Source: Setaria digitata (Eukaryota > Nematoda > Chromadorea > Rhabditida > Setariidae). From it: 64,000 nt of DNA. The stretch is taken from positions 86,622 to 150,621 of the forward strand of contig RCAB01000119.1 in assembly GCA_003640385.1 (NCBI GenBank). The letters are read 5' to 3'. The notes under the pieces are model-generated. The model worked only from the letters and a program-made list of their open reading frames with translations, did not search any database and was not told the DNA's origin. Shown here piece after piece: positions 17,409-30,946 of this stretch (within the stretch, counting starts at the first letter, position 1; every line of letters starts with the position of its first letter). Made by a program: the position numbers and the translations under genes.

Positions 17409-18305
17409 AGCATGTATCGCTGAAACAGGCTAACGTTCAGTACCAATAATGTTATATACATTGCACTGACTATCATTGGATCGATCACCATCTTTTGCAA
17501 AATAATACGCAAAATTCCTGGAAGAAAAGTTAACGAATAATTTATTTCGAAATAAAAAGGATGCGAAAAAAATAATCATCTCCAAATAACGAATTTGAAA
17601 TAATTGAAACATATTACTATTTTCTCTCCCTCATCTAAAAACACCCCAGTGACCTATAATGGAATCTTTGATAAAAACTTCGCAATCAAAGAAAACACTG
17701 ATATAGACTGATGAATTCTACAAAGCAGGCAAGGAATATCGAGGGCAATATCCAATGGCATATTATCATAGGCTGTAGAATTTAATATTGTAAAGGAAAA
17801 ATGTTCGTAGACCGTAAATAATGAGGCAGGTGTATCACATACTTATTAGGTCTCAAAAAAAAAAAAAAAAAAAAAAAAAAGAAATCCAAATTCTCTCTGA
17901 AACCACAAGAGGGACCTTCCGATACGCAGTAGGATTTCTTCAGACTTAACAAACATCGTTACGTAATTGACGTATATAAAAGGCACGAATTCACGGCACG
18001 GGCAAGTGAAATTGCCGAACGCAGCGGTTCTGTCACGGGTGTTTGTCACGTTAGGTGCTGTTGCACAATGTTATCGGATGAGTTTGTTCAGAATCTCGAG
18101 TGATTTATATCCCGTACAATCTCTCACTTATATAGTTCTTAAATTCTTTTTTTGCTTCATTTTAATTTAATGTATATTTAATGTATACCAGAAGAAAAAT
18201 GTCTTTTTGATTGATAAAAGCAGAAATATGTATACTTATATTTCAGAAACGCTATTAAACCTCTCATTCAACATATATAAGTTAATATGGGTTGAGGATA
18301 CATGA
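17409..18305. promoter_or_regulatory. Divergent intergenic region, TMEM185/NDST
   Basis: About 0.9 kb between two head-to-head start codons, so it should carry both promoters. It includes a long A run (about 17856-17880) and a locally G+C-richer block (about 17985-18110) that may be 5' UTR or promoter. TTTCAG ending at 18246 is a candidate spliced-leader acceptor for the NDST gene. No discrete element can be named from sequence alone. Confidence 0.45.
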
Positions 18306-21300
18306 ATGTGGGAAATGTTGACATTGCCAACTCGACGAATCATTTTCTGGCTAAAAATAACAGTTATAATCACATGCTTGTCATTCATCCTCCTTTTTAC
18401 CCATCTTTTTGATATTACTGAGAAACGACACTATCGGTTAGATTTTATTTTCATTGTTTATGGAGAGTTCAAAATTACAACTTCAGCAGTTTCAAATATT
18501 TCGGAAGTGAACAGAATTGGAATGAAGAGATTAGTTAACAACCGGTAGTTAGTCGTATTTAAACAAAACTTCTCATATTGACCCTTCATTGTTCCCGAAT
18601 TTTAAAACAGCTCAAAATTTATTGGATGAGTTCGGTGAAAATTTCATGCATATCTATTAAACACACAAAGTAATAACCATAAATATCCTGTGCCATATAA
18701 TTAATAAAGCAGTTAAATTAACTATGCTTGACCATAAATACAAACGATAAAAATCCTTTACCAAATAGTATCAAAAACAGAAAAGTTGAAAGTAATTTTA
18801 TAATCATTTAATAATTATGAAAATGTATCTGTGCCTGTGAGTCTGTGCACAGGTCTACTAAGATTGAGCCATTTTCTTCATTATTTTTTATTTTTCAGAT
18901 ATCCAGCTCAACACATACCGCCATATCGTTGTCCACTGTCAAATAAAACGCTTACAGTCTATAAATACCATCGAGCAATTAGAAATAAGACAAACTTCCA
19001 AACAGATGGGAAAGTGTTGGTTTTTGTAGAAACGTTATATTCGAAGCTTGGGAAGCAAATAATTAGCATACTGGATGCGTTGAAGATACCTCATAAAGTT
19101 GAAACACTTGCAAAGAATTTACCGCTTCTAACAACCGCCAAACGTGGTCGTTTTTCGACTATTATTATTGAAAATTATTACAAATATTTAAATTTACCAA
19201 CGTGGAATCGGCAACTTCTCGATAAATATTGTCGTGAATATGACGTTGGTATAATCTCATTTATTGGTAATCGACCTAATAGTTACATTAATGCAAAAGT
19301 AAAAGGTTCACAACTAACAATTCATACTCGACAACGTGCGACAAATCTTCGCTTCAGTGAACATTCTCGTGTTAATTTTATTGCCAAGGCAGGTGCCGTG
19401 TTACAAGCTCCGGAACCGGATAAGGATGACTGGATTCTGTTTGACACTGCCAAAGGTAAATAATATAATGGTCGTAATTTATGCTTCTAGATCTTTCAGG
19501 AGTATGAGTAACTGATATGCAGAAAATTGGATTAAGTGTGGTAGAAATAACCTAAATGGATTCTTTTCGTAAGTATAGAGCGTAACGTTATTTTAGGTTA
19601 TGAAGGTATTGTACTGGTCGATGATATCTTTGGGGAAAAACGTGCTAGCGTCATATTAGACGACGGTTCTGAAGATGGCATCGAAAGGGTTTTGTTTGGG
19701 CATAATTTTACTCACTGGATCAATAAACTGGCTTTTATTGATTCATTAAGGTTTTAATTTACGAACATTTTTTTTTGTTAAACTATATTGTAATTTGCGT
19801 TAAAATGCAGAAATTTTTATAGAAAGAAGAAACGATCATTTCTGTCACGCATTTTTTGAATTTTTTTTTTTTGTAGATATATGCGGAAATCTTTGATGTG
19901 TGACGACTTAAAGCGATATATTCAAATCGACATTGATGACATATTTGTTGGTACAAGTGGAACGCGGATGACAAGGACAGATGTGGATGTCTTGCTGCAA
20001 TCACAGTATCGATTACGTAGATATATTACAAATTTTACATATTCTCTGGGGTTCTCTGGTCATTATTTTCGGAATGGTGATTCCCTTGAGGACGAAGGTG
20101 ACGAAAGGCTAATTGGTAAATTTTAAAAGTCCAACTTCAAAACATTTCGATTTGAAATATGAGATAAGAAACATGACAATTCTAGAAAATGGTAAACATT
20201 TTATTTGGTTCCCTCATATGTGGAAACATAATCATGCACACGAGCATAATCAGACATATTTAGAAGCTATCATGACTCAAAATAAACTTTTCGCACAGGT
20301 TTGCTTTCTGATTTTGGAAAAATTTTTCAAGTCTTTCTTATTTTTTAATGCATTTCTGAACATTTGAAAAATTCAAAATCAGTTTGAAATTATCGATGAG
20401 ACTTGGTTCTTTGCTGATGCTATAAATTTAATTTTTAGGGTATGGGCTTGGATGTCAACTCGGGATACGCTGTTTCGCCACAGCATGCAGGGGTTTATCC
20501 TGTTCATGAAGCTTTGTATAATTCATGGCAGCTAATATGGAATATTACAGTGACATCAACGGAGGAATATCCTCATTTTCGACCGGCTTCACTACGTCGT
20601 GGCTTTATACATAGGAACATTTCGGTAGTTTTGTCGACATTGATAAGATTAACTACTGTGTAGTAACTACTGTATCATAACTTGCCGTTCAACCTGTGCA
20701 TTTCTCACTCCGGAAATAATGGATGTAAATGCCTCTAAATTTATTGATAATTTGTTTAACACTTGATTTTTTTATTGTTAGTTTTTGTTTTTTAACTGTC
20801 AGTTTCTACACCGTAATTTTAGCATTAAGAAATAAAGTTCAGGTGCTTCCGCGACAAACTTGTGGTCTCTACACTCATACGTTATTTTTCCATTCATATC
20901 CTGATGGCTTTACGAAATTATTAAGCAACATTGAAGGCGGTGATTTATTTTTCACTATAGTGATTAATCCGGTGGGTATTAGTTTTCATATTTTGTTATT
21001 AATCACCACAGCAGCTCTTTAGGGTTAGGTTAGATATACCTTCTAATTAGTGTTATGAACGCATTTCTGATTAGTAATTCTCGAATGAAAAGAATTACAG
21101 TTATGGAAAAGCTAGAAGTTTCAGTTTTCTATATTTATGACACATCAACAAAACTATGCCAATGACCGTCTCGGTATTTTCGCTTTTGAGCGAGTGGTAA
21201 ATTTTATTAAATGTTGGACAAATTTACATTTACATTGGATGGAACCTGTACGGATTGCTTCTGCTTACTTTACACGTTATGCTGCTGAAAGAGTTCCAGT

Positions 21301-22874
21301 ATGGAGCGTAAGTTCCCATTCTTTATAATTAACTGGGATTTTTATATTCATGCTAACAAACCAGGAAATCTTTATGGAAATGAAATTAATTGATTAATTT
21401 AGTCCTTCACTTCTATTCCTCTCTTTTCTGCTTGTTTATCGTTTTTTTTTTCATGTGTTCTGCTTTACTGTTAATTTTTGAATAACTTTAACAATTTTAG
21501 AATCCTTGTGAGGATCCGCGTCATGCAAAGATTCTTCCACAAGCTTTTAATTGTTCGGGGTTACCACTTCCAAACATGCTGATTGTGGGACCGCAGAAAA
21601 CCGGTTCAACTGCTCTTGCAACATTTCTTAACTTGCATCCAAACTTTTCTACTAATGATCCAATTCCTTCGTCGTTTGAAGAGTTACAGTTTTTTGGAGG
21701 GCCAAATTACGCGCGTGGATTGCATTGGTAAGTTTACACATTTCACTGCTGATTACTAAAATTCTTAATCAGCTATAACAGTATAAGAGCTGTTACAGGT
21801 ATGTGGATCAGTTTCGTTCGAAAACTGACCATCTTATTGTTTTCGAGAAAAGTGCTACTTACTTTGATAATCCCGATGCCCCGCGTACATCCGCTGCTTT
21901 ACTTCCAAAGGCGGAAATTGTTGTAAGTAACTAATGATTTTTTTTTTTCATCTCTTAATTAAACTAATTCTCTGCATGTATATTTTGAATCAAATTAATT
22001 TCTTGTTCAGGTTATCATTAATTTATTTTCCAGATTATTCTGTTGGATCCGGCAGTGCGTGCATATTCCTGGTATCAGCATATGCGTGCACATAATGATA
22101 CAACAGCAATGACACATGAAATGGATGAAATTTTGGATGCTAACGCTTCATCGGTCATTTTACGACGCCTTAGAAACCGGTGTATTTCACCAGGAAGGTA
22201 ATTTCCCTTCGAAAGAAATTTATCAGCTTCAATTTTGAATTAGTCGTAGAAAACTAAAAATTCAGTGGTATCATATAAAGAGAGAGATCTATCCTTTGAT
22301 GTTTTGATTATTTGATTTTTTTTTGGGCTAAGTAGAAAAAATTTTGATATTATTAATTTTTGAATTCCAGATACATGCATCATTTGGAACATTGGCTGGA
22401 TTATTATCCATCTACACAAATTCATTTAGTAGATGGTGAACAACTTCGTACGGATCCAGTGTATGTTGTCACCTCTTTAGTTGATACTCTTCATGCACCA
22501 AAATTCGCCTTCAATGATCTCATCAAATTTGACGATAGGAAAGGATTCTTTTGCACTTTTATTAATGGTACGAATTGAAATGTAAACGTTTGCTTTTTGA
22601 ATTTCTTATTCTCAAAAATAAGACTTCGAAATTTAAAAAGGCACGAACAACAAATGCTTATCCACTTTTTATTTCAGTTACTTTTACAGGAACAAAAAAA
22701 TGCCTTGGCACAGGTAAAGGACGCAAATATGAACCGCTGCAGGAGAAACTTCGGGAAAAACTAGATCTTATTTTCAGAGAAGATAATATTGCTTTGCACA
22801 AGCTTTTGCTGCGTTATGACTTGCCAGTCCCAAAATGGCTCCAAAATCAGCTATCTCGAACGAATTTCAATTGA
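18306..22874 (+). CDS. hst-1: Heparan sulfate N-deacetylase/N-sulfotransferase
   Basis: Bifunctional Golgi enzyme that removes acetyl from GlcNAc in heparan sulfate and N-sulfates the product using PAPS. Thirteen exons: 18306-18436, 18899-19455, 19597-19750, 19877-20115, 20186-20298, 20439-20624, 20843-20971, 21125-21307, 21501-21727, 21799-21922, 22034-22197, 22371-22567, 22678-22874; 866 residues, like animal NDSTs. Residues about 12-33 form the type II signal anchor. The deacetylase half contains [17 protein letters not shown] and [18 protein letters not shown]. The sulfotransferase half has the 5'-PAPS loop [11 protein letters not shown] and the 3'-phosphate element [13 protein letters not shown], plus the late [12 protein letters not shown]. 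Every phase matches and no catalytic motif is missing. C. elegans has a single NDST, hst-1; the orthology call rests on that. Confidence 0.96.
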
Positions 22875-24903
22875 ATCCGAGAAAAATGAGGAGGAAGGAG
22901 TAAATTTTTTTTTTTTTTTTTTGAAATTTGCAGTTTTTATGGATTTAGGAAACTCCTATAGCGGTTGTTTTATCGAGAGCAGTAAAATGCAGGTTTTCAT
23001 ATACATAGACTATTTGTTAGCTTTCTGTAGTACCAGATTTAAAATGTCTTCATTAAAAACCATTCGATAGTTCAGTCCCTTAATCAGACTTCTTCCCCAT
23101 ACTATTTAGTTGTGCAGTGCTTTTGCCAATTTATATTTACATTATTCAAATCTTGATCATTAAGACTTTGTTTGATTACTGACCTTAATATTTTGTGCTT
23201 TTTTTTTATATGTTTGTGTAAAAATATGGGTTTTTCTTGAATCACTCAGAACCGGTGCATTTTAAAATGTTGTGATGTATTTTTAGCCGTTATCAAGCTG
23301 CCTTTCATTTGAGGTATTGTAAAGCATTCATTGTTAAGAATTTCAGTCTGACTTATTGAGTTTGCTCCTGCACTCAGTAAATTTCACTTTCGATCTGATA
23401 TATAATTAGTGTTTGTGTGTGTGTGTTTTTTTTTTTTTTTTTTTTTTTTCAGTTGTATAAGGATCTTTATATTTGCAACGAATTTTGCCTTTAAAATGCA
23501 AAAACAAAGTATGATAAATATGGTCTCATGATATTGTCGAGTACAGAATTACCTTAATGTGATTGTTTTATGTTCTAGTGTGGTTTTTAAAAATTTGGGA
23601 AAATGATTCGTAAAGATTTTTTCCCATTATTAACTTGTATGTGTGTTCAGTAATATTCAGTAAGTAAATAACTTTATGAAGCTCACAGATCAACAGTATA
23701 AAATGATGTTTTGCAACACAAATAGAAGCGAGAGTAAAAAGTATAACAGAAAACCATTGATTCATTTAAGTAACAGATTTTGTAAAACGGTCCGCTGCAC
23801 TTTAATTTTCTCAAGAGTGCGACGTACTCGTACCTAGGATTTCGAATGCTCTTCAATGATCACATGAGGATTGTTTACGAAGGTGCACCCACCATTTTAT
23901 TTTTCTTGGCACAGTTGAATTCGTACTGACTGGGAAAAAGTGTATTGGTGATAGTCTAACGCAACCTAGCCACAATGCTCCAAAAATCGTCACCGCGCTC
24001 CTAGAGAGTTTGAATGGAGAAAACATGCTTCTCGACCCTTGTTTTCAAGTCCTTTGAGAACCGTCCTCATATTTTTTTTGTGTTAAATTCAATTATTATT
24101 TCACGAGTCGAAACCTTTGCTCAAACTTTTATTGTTAAACTTCGGAACATCACTGTTTATGTAATGATAGCACAGGTGAAATACGATTGTTACAGGTTTC
24201 TTCAGATGTTATGAAACAATGACAAATGCGAATCGATCACATTTGTTTGTGAAATAATTTCAAAATATTAGTAATAAATATTCGCTCAGCAGAGAGAACG
24301 ACCATGTTTTATTTAGGAGAAAGCCGTGGTAAGCACTAAATGTTATTAACTTTAAATGAAAAAATGCCCTTTGGTCCCTGAAAAACTGCAAAAACTAAGC
24401 AGAACATGAAGGGAAACCCTGAATTTCACAAAACAATGGGATACATCCAGAAAATTTTAGCTTGTATCAGTTCGGGCAAGGACGGCTTCCGAGATGAGCC
24501 ATCTGTCTGCTAATGTGCAAGAAAATAACTTTAAACATTTTAAAGCACAAATCACAATGTTATTCAATGCAGGGATGAGGCTTCGCACCTCAAAATTATA
24601 TTTTTCTCGACCGGGCAGGCAAAGATGTCGAAAGAGAGACAATTGCAGCTGCACAAACAGCACCAATTTTCTGTGACCATAAAATTATCTAGTTTATCAA
24701 ATTTCCCATTCAAAAATGAGTTATAAGAAGCCAAATGTCCAGAAAAATACATATTTTAGGACATATTTCATCCTATACTTGATGATGTTAGAGAAGAGAG
24801 TTAGAATCTAAATGAAGACAATGGATACATGTGAAAGACAGTGCACACGGTCACCAGCAATAACTCACATGTAAGCCTTAATAAACGGACTAACAAAAGT
24901 TTA
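22875..24903. other. Intergenic region between convergent genes
   Basis: Two kilobases between the NDST stop (+) and the WAPL stop (-). It contains a short (GT)n then long T run (about 23411-23450). ORFs at 24014-24752 on both strands overlap one another and have no recognisable domain; I leave them out. Confidence 0.55.
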
Positions 24904-25212
24904 TCAGTTATCCAGTGTATCCAGCAAATCAATAATACGCTCCATGAAACGAACATGTGATTTCTTACCATCCTGAAATATAGGAACACATATCTACCGC
25001 TACCGTAATAAAAAAGCCCACAAAGGAGACTTAATTGAAACACGCAGTGCTCAGTTTTTTCCGAAAAGTTCAAAAATTCCAGAGAAATGTAAAATGAAAA
25101 TGATTATGGACGGACCGTTAATTTGATAAATTCCAAAAAGCGCTGCAGCTGTTCAATTAATGCAACCAATTTTCCATCTTTCATTTCTGTTTTAACTATA
25201 TTTACCGATTCC

Positions 25213-25245
<33 letters not shown>

Positions 25246-28200
25246 GAGAAAAAAAAAGTGAATCATGTCACGATAAATTGCACGAAAATTAGGAAAAATC
25301 CAAGAGAGGAGCATACAAACCTCATTTTGCAACAATAAGCATCCAATCAAAAGTGCGAAATATGATGCTAATACTGAATCTTCCATATGTGAGCTGGCTT
25401 TATTCATGGCATTTTGCACAGCTTCAACCATTTCATCTTCCGACAATTCTGTTGGTAGTCGATGCAGCCGACCATTATCTGAGATTGAAGTCTAAGTTAA
25501 TTTAATGAATTTCAATAACTTCACCTTCATTAAACAAATGAAGTGAACAGTTATAAATAAGATGATAGAGCTTATATTTCTCTTTCCAAATTTAAAAATA
25601 ACCTTCTGTCTCCTCTTCATGATTAACACCATCGTCAGGAGTATCCTCAATTACAAGATCATTATCCAATTCTTCATCGATCGAACGAGCCAGGGATTCG
25701 TGGTAAACAAACAGCTAAATTTGTTGAAAGCCGTGAAAATGAATAAATGGAAATATTTTAATTTTAAACATACAGTGCACGACAACTACTATCCGTTAAC
25801 TGGAAAATTTAAGGCATAGTTTTATAAAAGAAATCCGCTACAAAAATCTAACTGAAACATGGAGAATAACTTCACACGTAGGGCAGAGAAGAACAAAACT
25901 TACCTGACTGAGGGCCTTCAATGTTGGTTCTTGCTTCTCTGTTTTACTTTCGAGATCATAAACCGGAACTGTGAGTCCAATCAGCTTGCGTCTGTTGAAA
26001 TTACAGCGTTCAAGCAAATTGACTAACAGACTGCACAACTGCAACAACAAAGATTTCCAGTTACAAAAAATTAGAATAGGAGAAAAAGAAACCACGGGAA
26101 CAGCAAAAAAAAAAAAAGAAAAAAAAGAAAAAAGGAAAAAAAAACAATAAACAAACCAATACGATGAGGTCGAACTGTTTCTCCTTACGAACATATTTTG
26201 GTACCAAATAAGTAAAACAGGACGCGCAGAGTGAGAGGAAATCATTCATCTGACCGAGTTTTGTACTGCATAATTCTATAATAATCCAGTTGCCTCAAAA
26301 CAAATGAAAACGAATGAAATGCATATTGAAGAAAGAAAGACATGCGATCGCAATCAGCATACCGTTCTCATATGATAAGCTCATTAATAATCCAACCATT
26401 CGATTCAAACATGTGATATTTTGATCCTTTAATTCATCGACTTCGTCACCAAGTCGTTCTACTGTACGAAACAACAAAGACATCAGCCTATAAGACAGGT
26501 GGTTTTATGGAAAAAGAAAAGAACAACAAACAAGCAAACAAACAAACAACTGAATCTATGAATCGGATATAGCGTTTCTCCAATTATATCACTTTTAAAA
26601 CCCCGACAAATTTCAAACATTTGTTTCATATAAGTTCTGCATTGCCCACGTATTTCTTTCTTTCATCCCATCTCAAGAAAATTTAACTTCATCCTTTAAA
26701 AAAGTTTTGGTTTTACAGATACCTTCCGCATGATTGGATGAGGGCGCTCCCTCGATGGCTAATCAAATATGCTCCGTTCTTCTTATTGCAGACTGTTGCC
26801 TTCAAAACATGTTTTTTTTCATTCCAAATTTAAGAAAAGTATTGAAATAACAAGGAATTATCCCATTTTTCAGCACATTACTGTCCAAATGCAAAAACCA
26901 ATCGGAAATTGAAAAAATCAGTATTAAAAATGTATTAAAGTAAACTCAAAAATAAAACGCGCCGATTCGAGTACTCTGAAGCATCGCTCAAGAACTTTCA
27001 GACATAGAAGCATATCCTCATCTGATATTTTCTCATGCAATAATCGTAATACTGTTTTGTCCACTGCAACAACAGGGGAAAATGAAGTTGATCAGAAAGA
27101 ATTTACAAAAAGTGCTAAAAGTTCTCTGAAAAAAAATTGTGGAAGAGTCAACAGAAAAACCAATCTAATAAATCAGATGGAAGAAAAAAGTCAGGCACTT
27201 TATATACCACAATGATTTTTATGATATTTAATTTCTCCATCAGCTAACTTAATTAATAAAAGAAATAAGAAATGGGTAGCATAAAGTAGTACTTTTAAAA
27301 ACGATCCACTGCAGAATACCCACATTCAGCAGCTCACTTTGCAAAGATTGCTCTCGATGTTTGCGTGCACAAATATAAACAAGTGATTCCAAAATGAGAA
27401 ACGAAGGCTAAAACAAATATGATTAAAAATAGTGAATTTTCAATGCTGCGTAAAAGAAAGGAATAATCAATTAAGTAATGTTACCGAAAGAGTTTTTTCC
27501 GTAATATCGAACTGAACTTTTTTTGATTCTGTGTTTGCAAACGATTTTTCTAACCAATCTTTTAATACATCCATTACCTAGAACAATTGTCCAAATGTAT
27601 TAAAAAAAAAAAAAAAAAAGAAAAAAAAGCAATGAAGATTGCAACGATGAGACACACAATTCAGAGGCAATAACATCAAGTGAAACACAAATGGCTCGCA
27701 AAACTCGCATTTATGTATGAGTCATTATTAACTCAATGAGTAAATAATTAAGGGCTCACCATTTTTGAATATTTCACGCATTCTTCATTCGGATTAGGGT
27801 GCTCCAATTTTAGCAGTTGACAGAACAAACGGAGAGCAGAGGCGTCAACGAATACAGAAGTAGTGTCACGGGATAACAAATAAACAACCACTGAAACGCA
27901 AAGTGCCAAACTCTGAAATGTAATAAAATGAAAACCAACAGTGACAAAAAAAAATCTAGAATCATTGCCATAAACAAGTTAATGTAAACATGTCTTACTC
28001 TGTAACGAATTCCTATCATATTTCGATGCGTGAAGTGATAAGATTCAAAAAAAGAAAAAAAAAATCTAGTGATTAAATTACGGGTGATTTTGGCGAATCC
28101 GGAATCGCTTTCAGTATTCGACTGATTAAATTGTTGGATCGGAAAAATCGCCGAAATTCGCTCGAAACGCATTTTTTTGCCAATGAAATCACACTGAATA

Positions 28201-30265
28201 GTAAAAAAATATAGAGGTGACAAATTACATTGGACGATTTAAAGCCGTTAACAGTATAACTCCTAAACCTCAACCTGCTGAAAGTAAAAAAGCATCAATT
28301 TATTGCGTACAAAGGAGCATACAAAATATCATTACCTCAAGCATTTCAGATTGTTCGAAGATGAAGGGTCCAGCAGAGTGCTTAAAATATATTTCACATC
28401 ATCACTGAAATCGTCCTGTTCACCCGATTTTAAGCATTCATGTGCCTCCTTAACATCTCGAATCCAAACATGTTCTCGATCGACTTTCTTATTACGATCC
28501 ATTATATCAGTACTTGCATTCGAAGTAACCGTAGCATCCTAAGCGTCAAGACACTTAAGCAAACAGAGAAAACTTGTTCGAAATTTTTGGATCTACCAAA
28601 GATGAAATTTGAATGGCAGATACGCAGTGACTTACAACGTATTTCAGTCACAATTATAAGGATAAATCATACTTCTGTTTTAGAAGTTATTAAACCCGTT
28701 TCTGTATTTTTTGAACGCAATCCAATACTATCATTATCATCCTCATCATCCAACATCCATCTGTGCTTGTATGTAGCTTTAACTCCCAATGGATACACTT
28801 TCTCCGAACTCCCTATTTTTTCTAAAATAAGCAAATATTTATTTTAGATAATATAGACAAGTAATATGTTATTTAATAATCCAAGATAGTCCTAACCTCT
28901 TCAGTCTACAAAATCAGCCTGTCAAGATGTATTATATACCATTCCGCAAATTTAAATATCACTGCATACTAAATCACTTCAACTGCAAAATTTCCGACAT
29001 ACCCACAATCACTTCTCACCTTGAGAATTTGCACATTTCTCTTCTGGTCTCGACCGTTTGGCTTGCGGGGGAATTTCATTAGTATCTCCAGCATCTTCAT
29101 CTTCTTCGTCTTCTATTTCGAAGCAAAAAACATCACTGCGCTGCGGATAAGATTCAGGAGAATGGTGTTTAGAAAACCCTTTTTTCTGTCGAGTTACATC
29201 TGATTCAGAAAACTGCTTGGTAGGTGATGATGAATTGGGGGATTTGGCATCAGAAACTGTTGCATGTGTCGTGGAAACATCCAATGAAGAGGTCGACGAA
29301 TGGTTATTTCCAAACTTATTGCCATTGCCTTCTTCATCGCTTTCATCAGACTAGAAATGCAAAGAAATTGAATCTGCTTTCTGAAAGAGGAAAAAGTGGC
29401 TAAACTAATTCATGAAAAACACATGATTACTCTGATAGTGAAATCATCACATACTACTGATCCGATATTATTCATTGTTATTGCCTAAATGTTTACCTGA
29501 GTTTATAACTTCGCTCTGTATTTAAAAAAAAGGGTTATTGAAAGCAGCTATACTTAAAATTTCCAGCCAATTTCTGGAATGATTGCATTCGGTGAAAAAA
29601 ACGGTAAAAGAGAATGAAAATAACTGCAACGTTTACAGATAAATGAAACATATCAGTAAGTAAAGATGTGAGAAAATACAGAAATATACCTTTTCGAAAT
29701 CTGGAATGCTGACTGTTGGTGAAAGAAATGAGCTACTTGATGGACTTGGTGTACTCACTTCACTAGGAGTTTGGTCCCGTTTCGGAGATGCAGGTTTTGA
29801 TGGACTAGAAAAGAAAAAAAAATTTGAGCATATTACAGATGCTTTCCTTAAGTCGAGGTCTCTTATTACAGTTAATGTAGTCAGAAATCCTGCATCAAAC
29901 CCAACAAATTTGAAGGATTATGATTTTTACTTTTCTTCCATATTACAATCATTCAACTCCGTGCGAATTCTAACTTCTTCAAAATATACCGACTTCCACC
30001 TACTCCCGAAAATCCCAAGGACGAAACCACAAGAAATATCCGTTTGTTATTCCTGTATATGTAGAAGGAACCCCCAAATACCAAGTATAAAAATGCAGGT
30101 ACTAGCATTAAAATTAATAGAAACTTACGAATTCAACTCAGGAGATCTTGTAATTGAAGTAGACGGTCTCGGTCGATTGAATACAGAATCGAAAAGAGCA
30201 GCTGCTTTATCTTTTTTTTTCTCACCATAACGACGTATATATCTGCCATTAAAAGAACTCCACAT
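24904..30265 (-). CDS. wapl-1: WAPL cohesin-release factor
   Basis: Wings-apart-like protein, which binds Pds5-cohesin and opens the ring to release it from chromatin. Eighteen exons, 30265-30129, 29804-29690, 29350-29020, 28821-28673, 28538-28336, 28193-28082, 27912-27760, 27577-27485, 27407-27320, 27063-26963, 26799-26723, 26487-26363, 26275-26157, 26038-25904, 25714-25603, 25478-25321, 25211-25116, 24972-24904; about 790 residues. The N-terminus is Ser/Pro- and acid-rich and disordered. The conserved WAPL domain shows KEAHECLKSGEQDDFSDD, SVISLAKKCVSSEFR, LALCVSVVVYLLSRD, KALSQLF and HMEDSVLASYFALLIGCL, with the final helix ERIIDLLDTLDN. Start: the ATG sits 18 nt behind TTTTTGCAG. The intron after 26963 has no GT donor in frame; a GC donor fits. 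The N-terminal exons are the least certain. Confidence 0.93.
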
Positions 30266-30946
30266 CGTCAAGTGCTAACCAATCTGCAAAAATCAGTTTG
30301 TAAAACGAACCACAGAAAACCTAACAAAGAGGAAATCTCTTTCTGGCAAATGACTAATCATTAATTCCTAGCGAAACTCCAGTACTCCACCAGAGTTTTG
30401 CAACATCAAGGCCGTTGCTGATAACAATTAGTTTGATGAGCACTGTCATCGCTGCTCACACTTGACACCCTGTGACGAACAACAGCGATGTTATTATCAC
30501 TTGTCGTTAGTCCAGATTTGTGTCCAATCCTATAACATTGGAGGATAATTTAACTCAATAACAACCTCAAAAAATCATAGCTTTTCTATTGCACTCGGAC
30601 GTAATTATTCTTAAAGATACATAACTTTGATCCCGACTGAAGAAAAAAATCTGAACTCAAGGGTTTATTTCAAATAAAAATTAATCAAAATACATGGAAA
30701 CCACTGATCAAGACGTTTAAAAACAAAAACAAAGTGGATGCATATGTAACTTTGAAGAGTGATGAATAACTATTTACTGGTTCGCTGGCTAACAGACAAC
30801 AAAGGCTCCCAATAAAAAGAACATTTTCAACTTCGCAACATTTCCATCAGTTTTTCAGCGAAGTCTTTTCAAAGTGCAGCATATTATTTGAACAACTTTC
30901 ACGCATGAAATGCCACGTTTAGCATGAGCCATGTTATAATTCAGCA
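30266..30946. other. Spacer between HSD17B10 copy 1 and WAPL
   Basis: About 680 nt between the stop of the downstream short-chain dehydrogenase and the WAPL start, same strand. It ends at a spliced-leader-like acceptor (30284-30285). No supported gene. It may hold the WAPL promoter or be intercistronic sequence. Confidence 0.5.

Noticed and set aside
17846..18170. ORFs containing a phenylalanine run or overlapping the divergent promoter
   Set aside because: Driven by the poly-A tract at 17856-17880; no conserved sequence.
24014..24752. Overlapping ORFs on both strands as a gene between NDST and WAPL
   Set aside because: No domain, no consistent exon structure, and frames on opposite strands compete.
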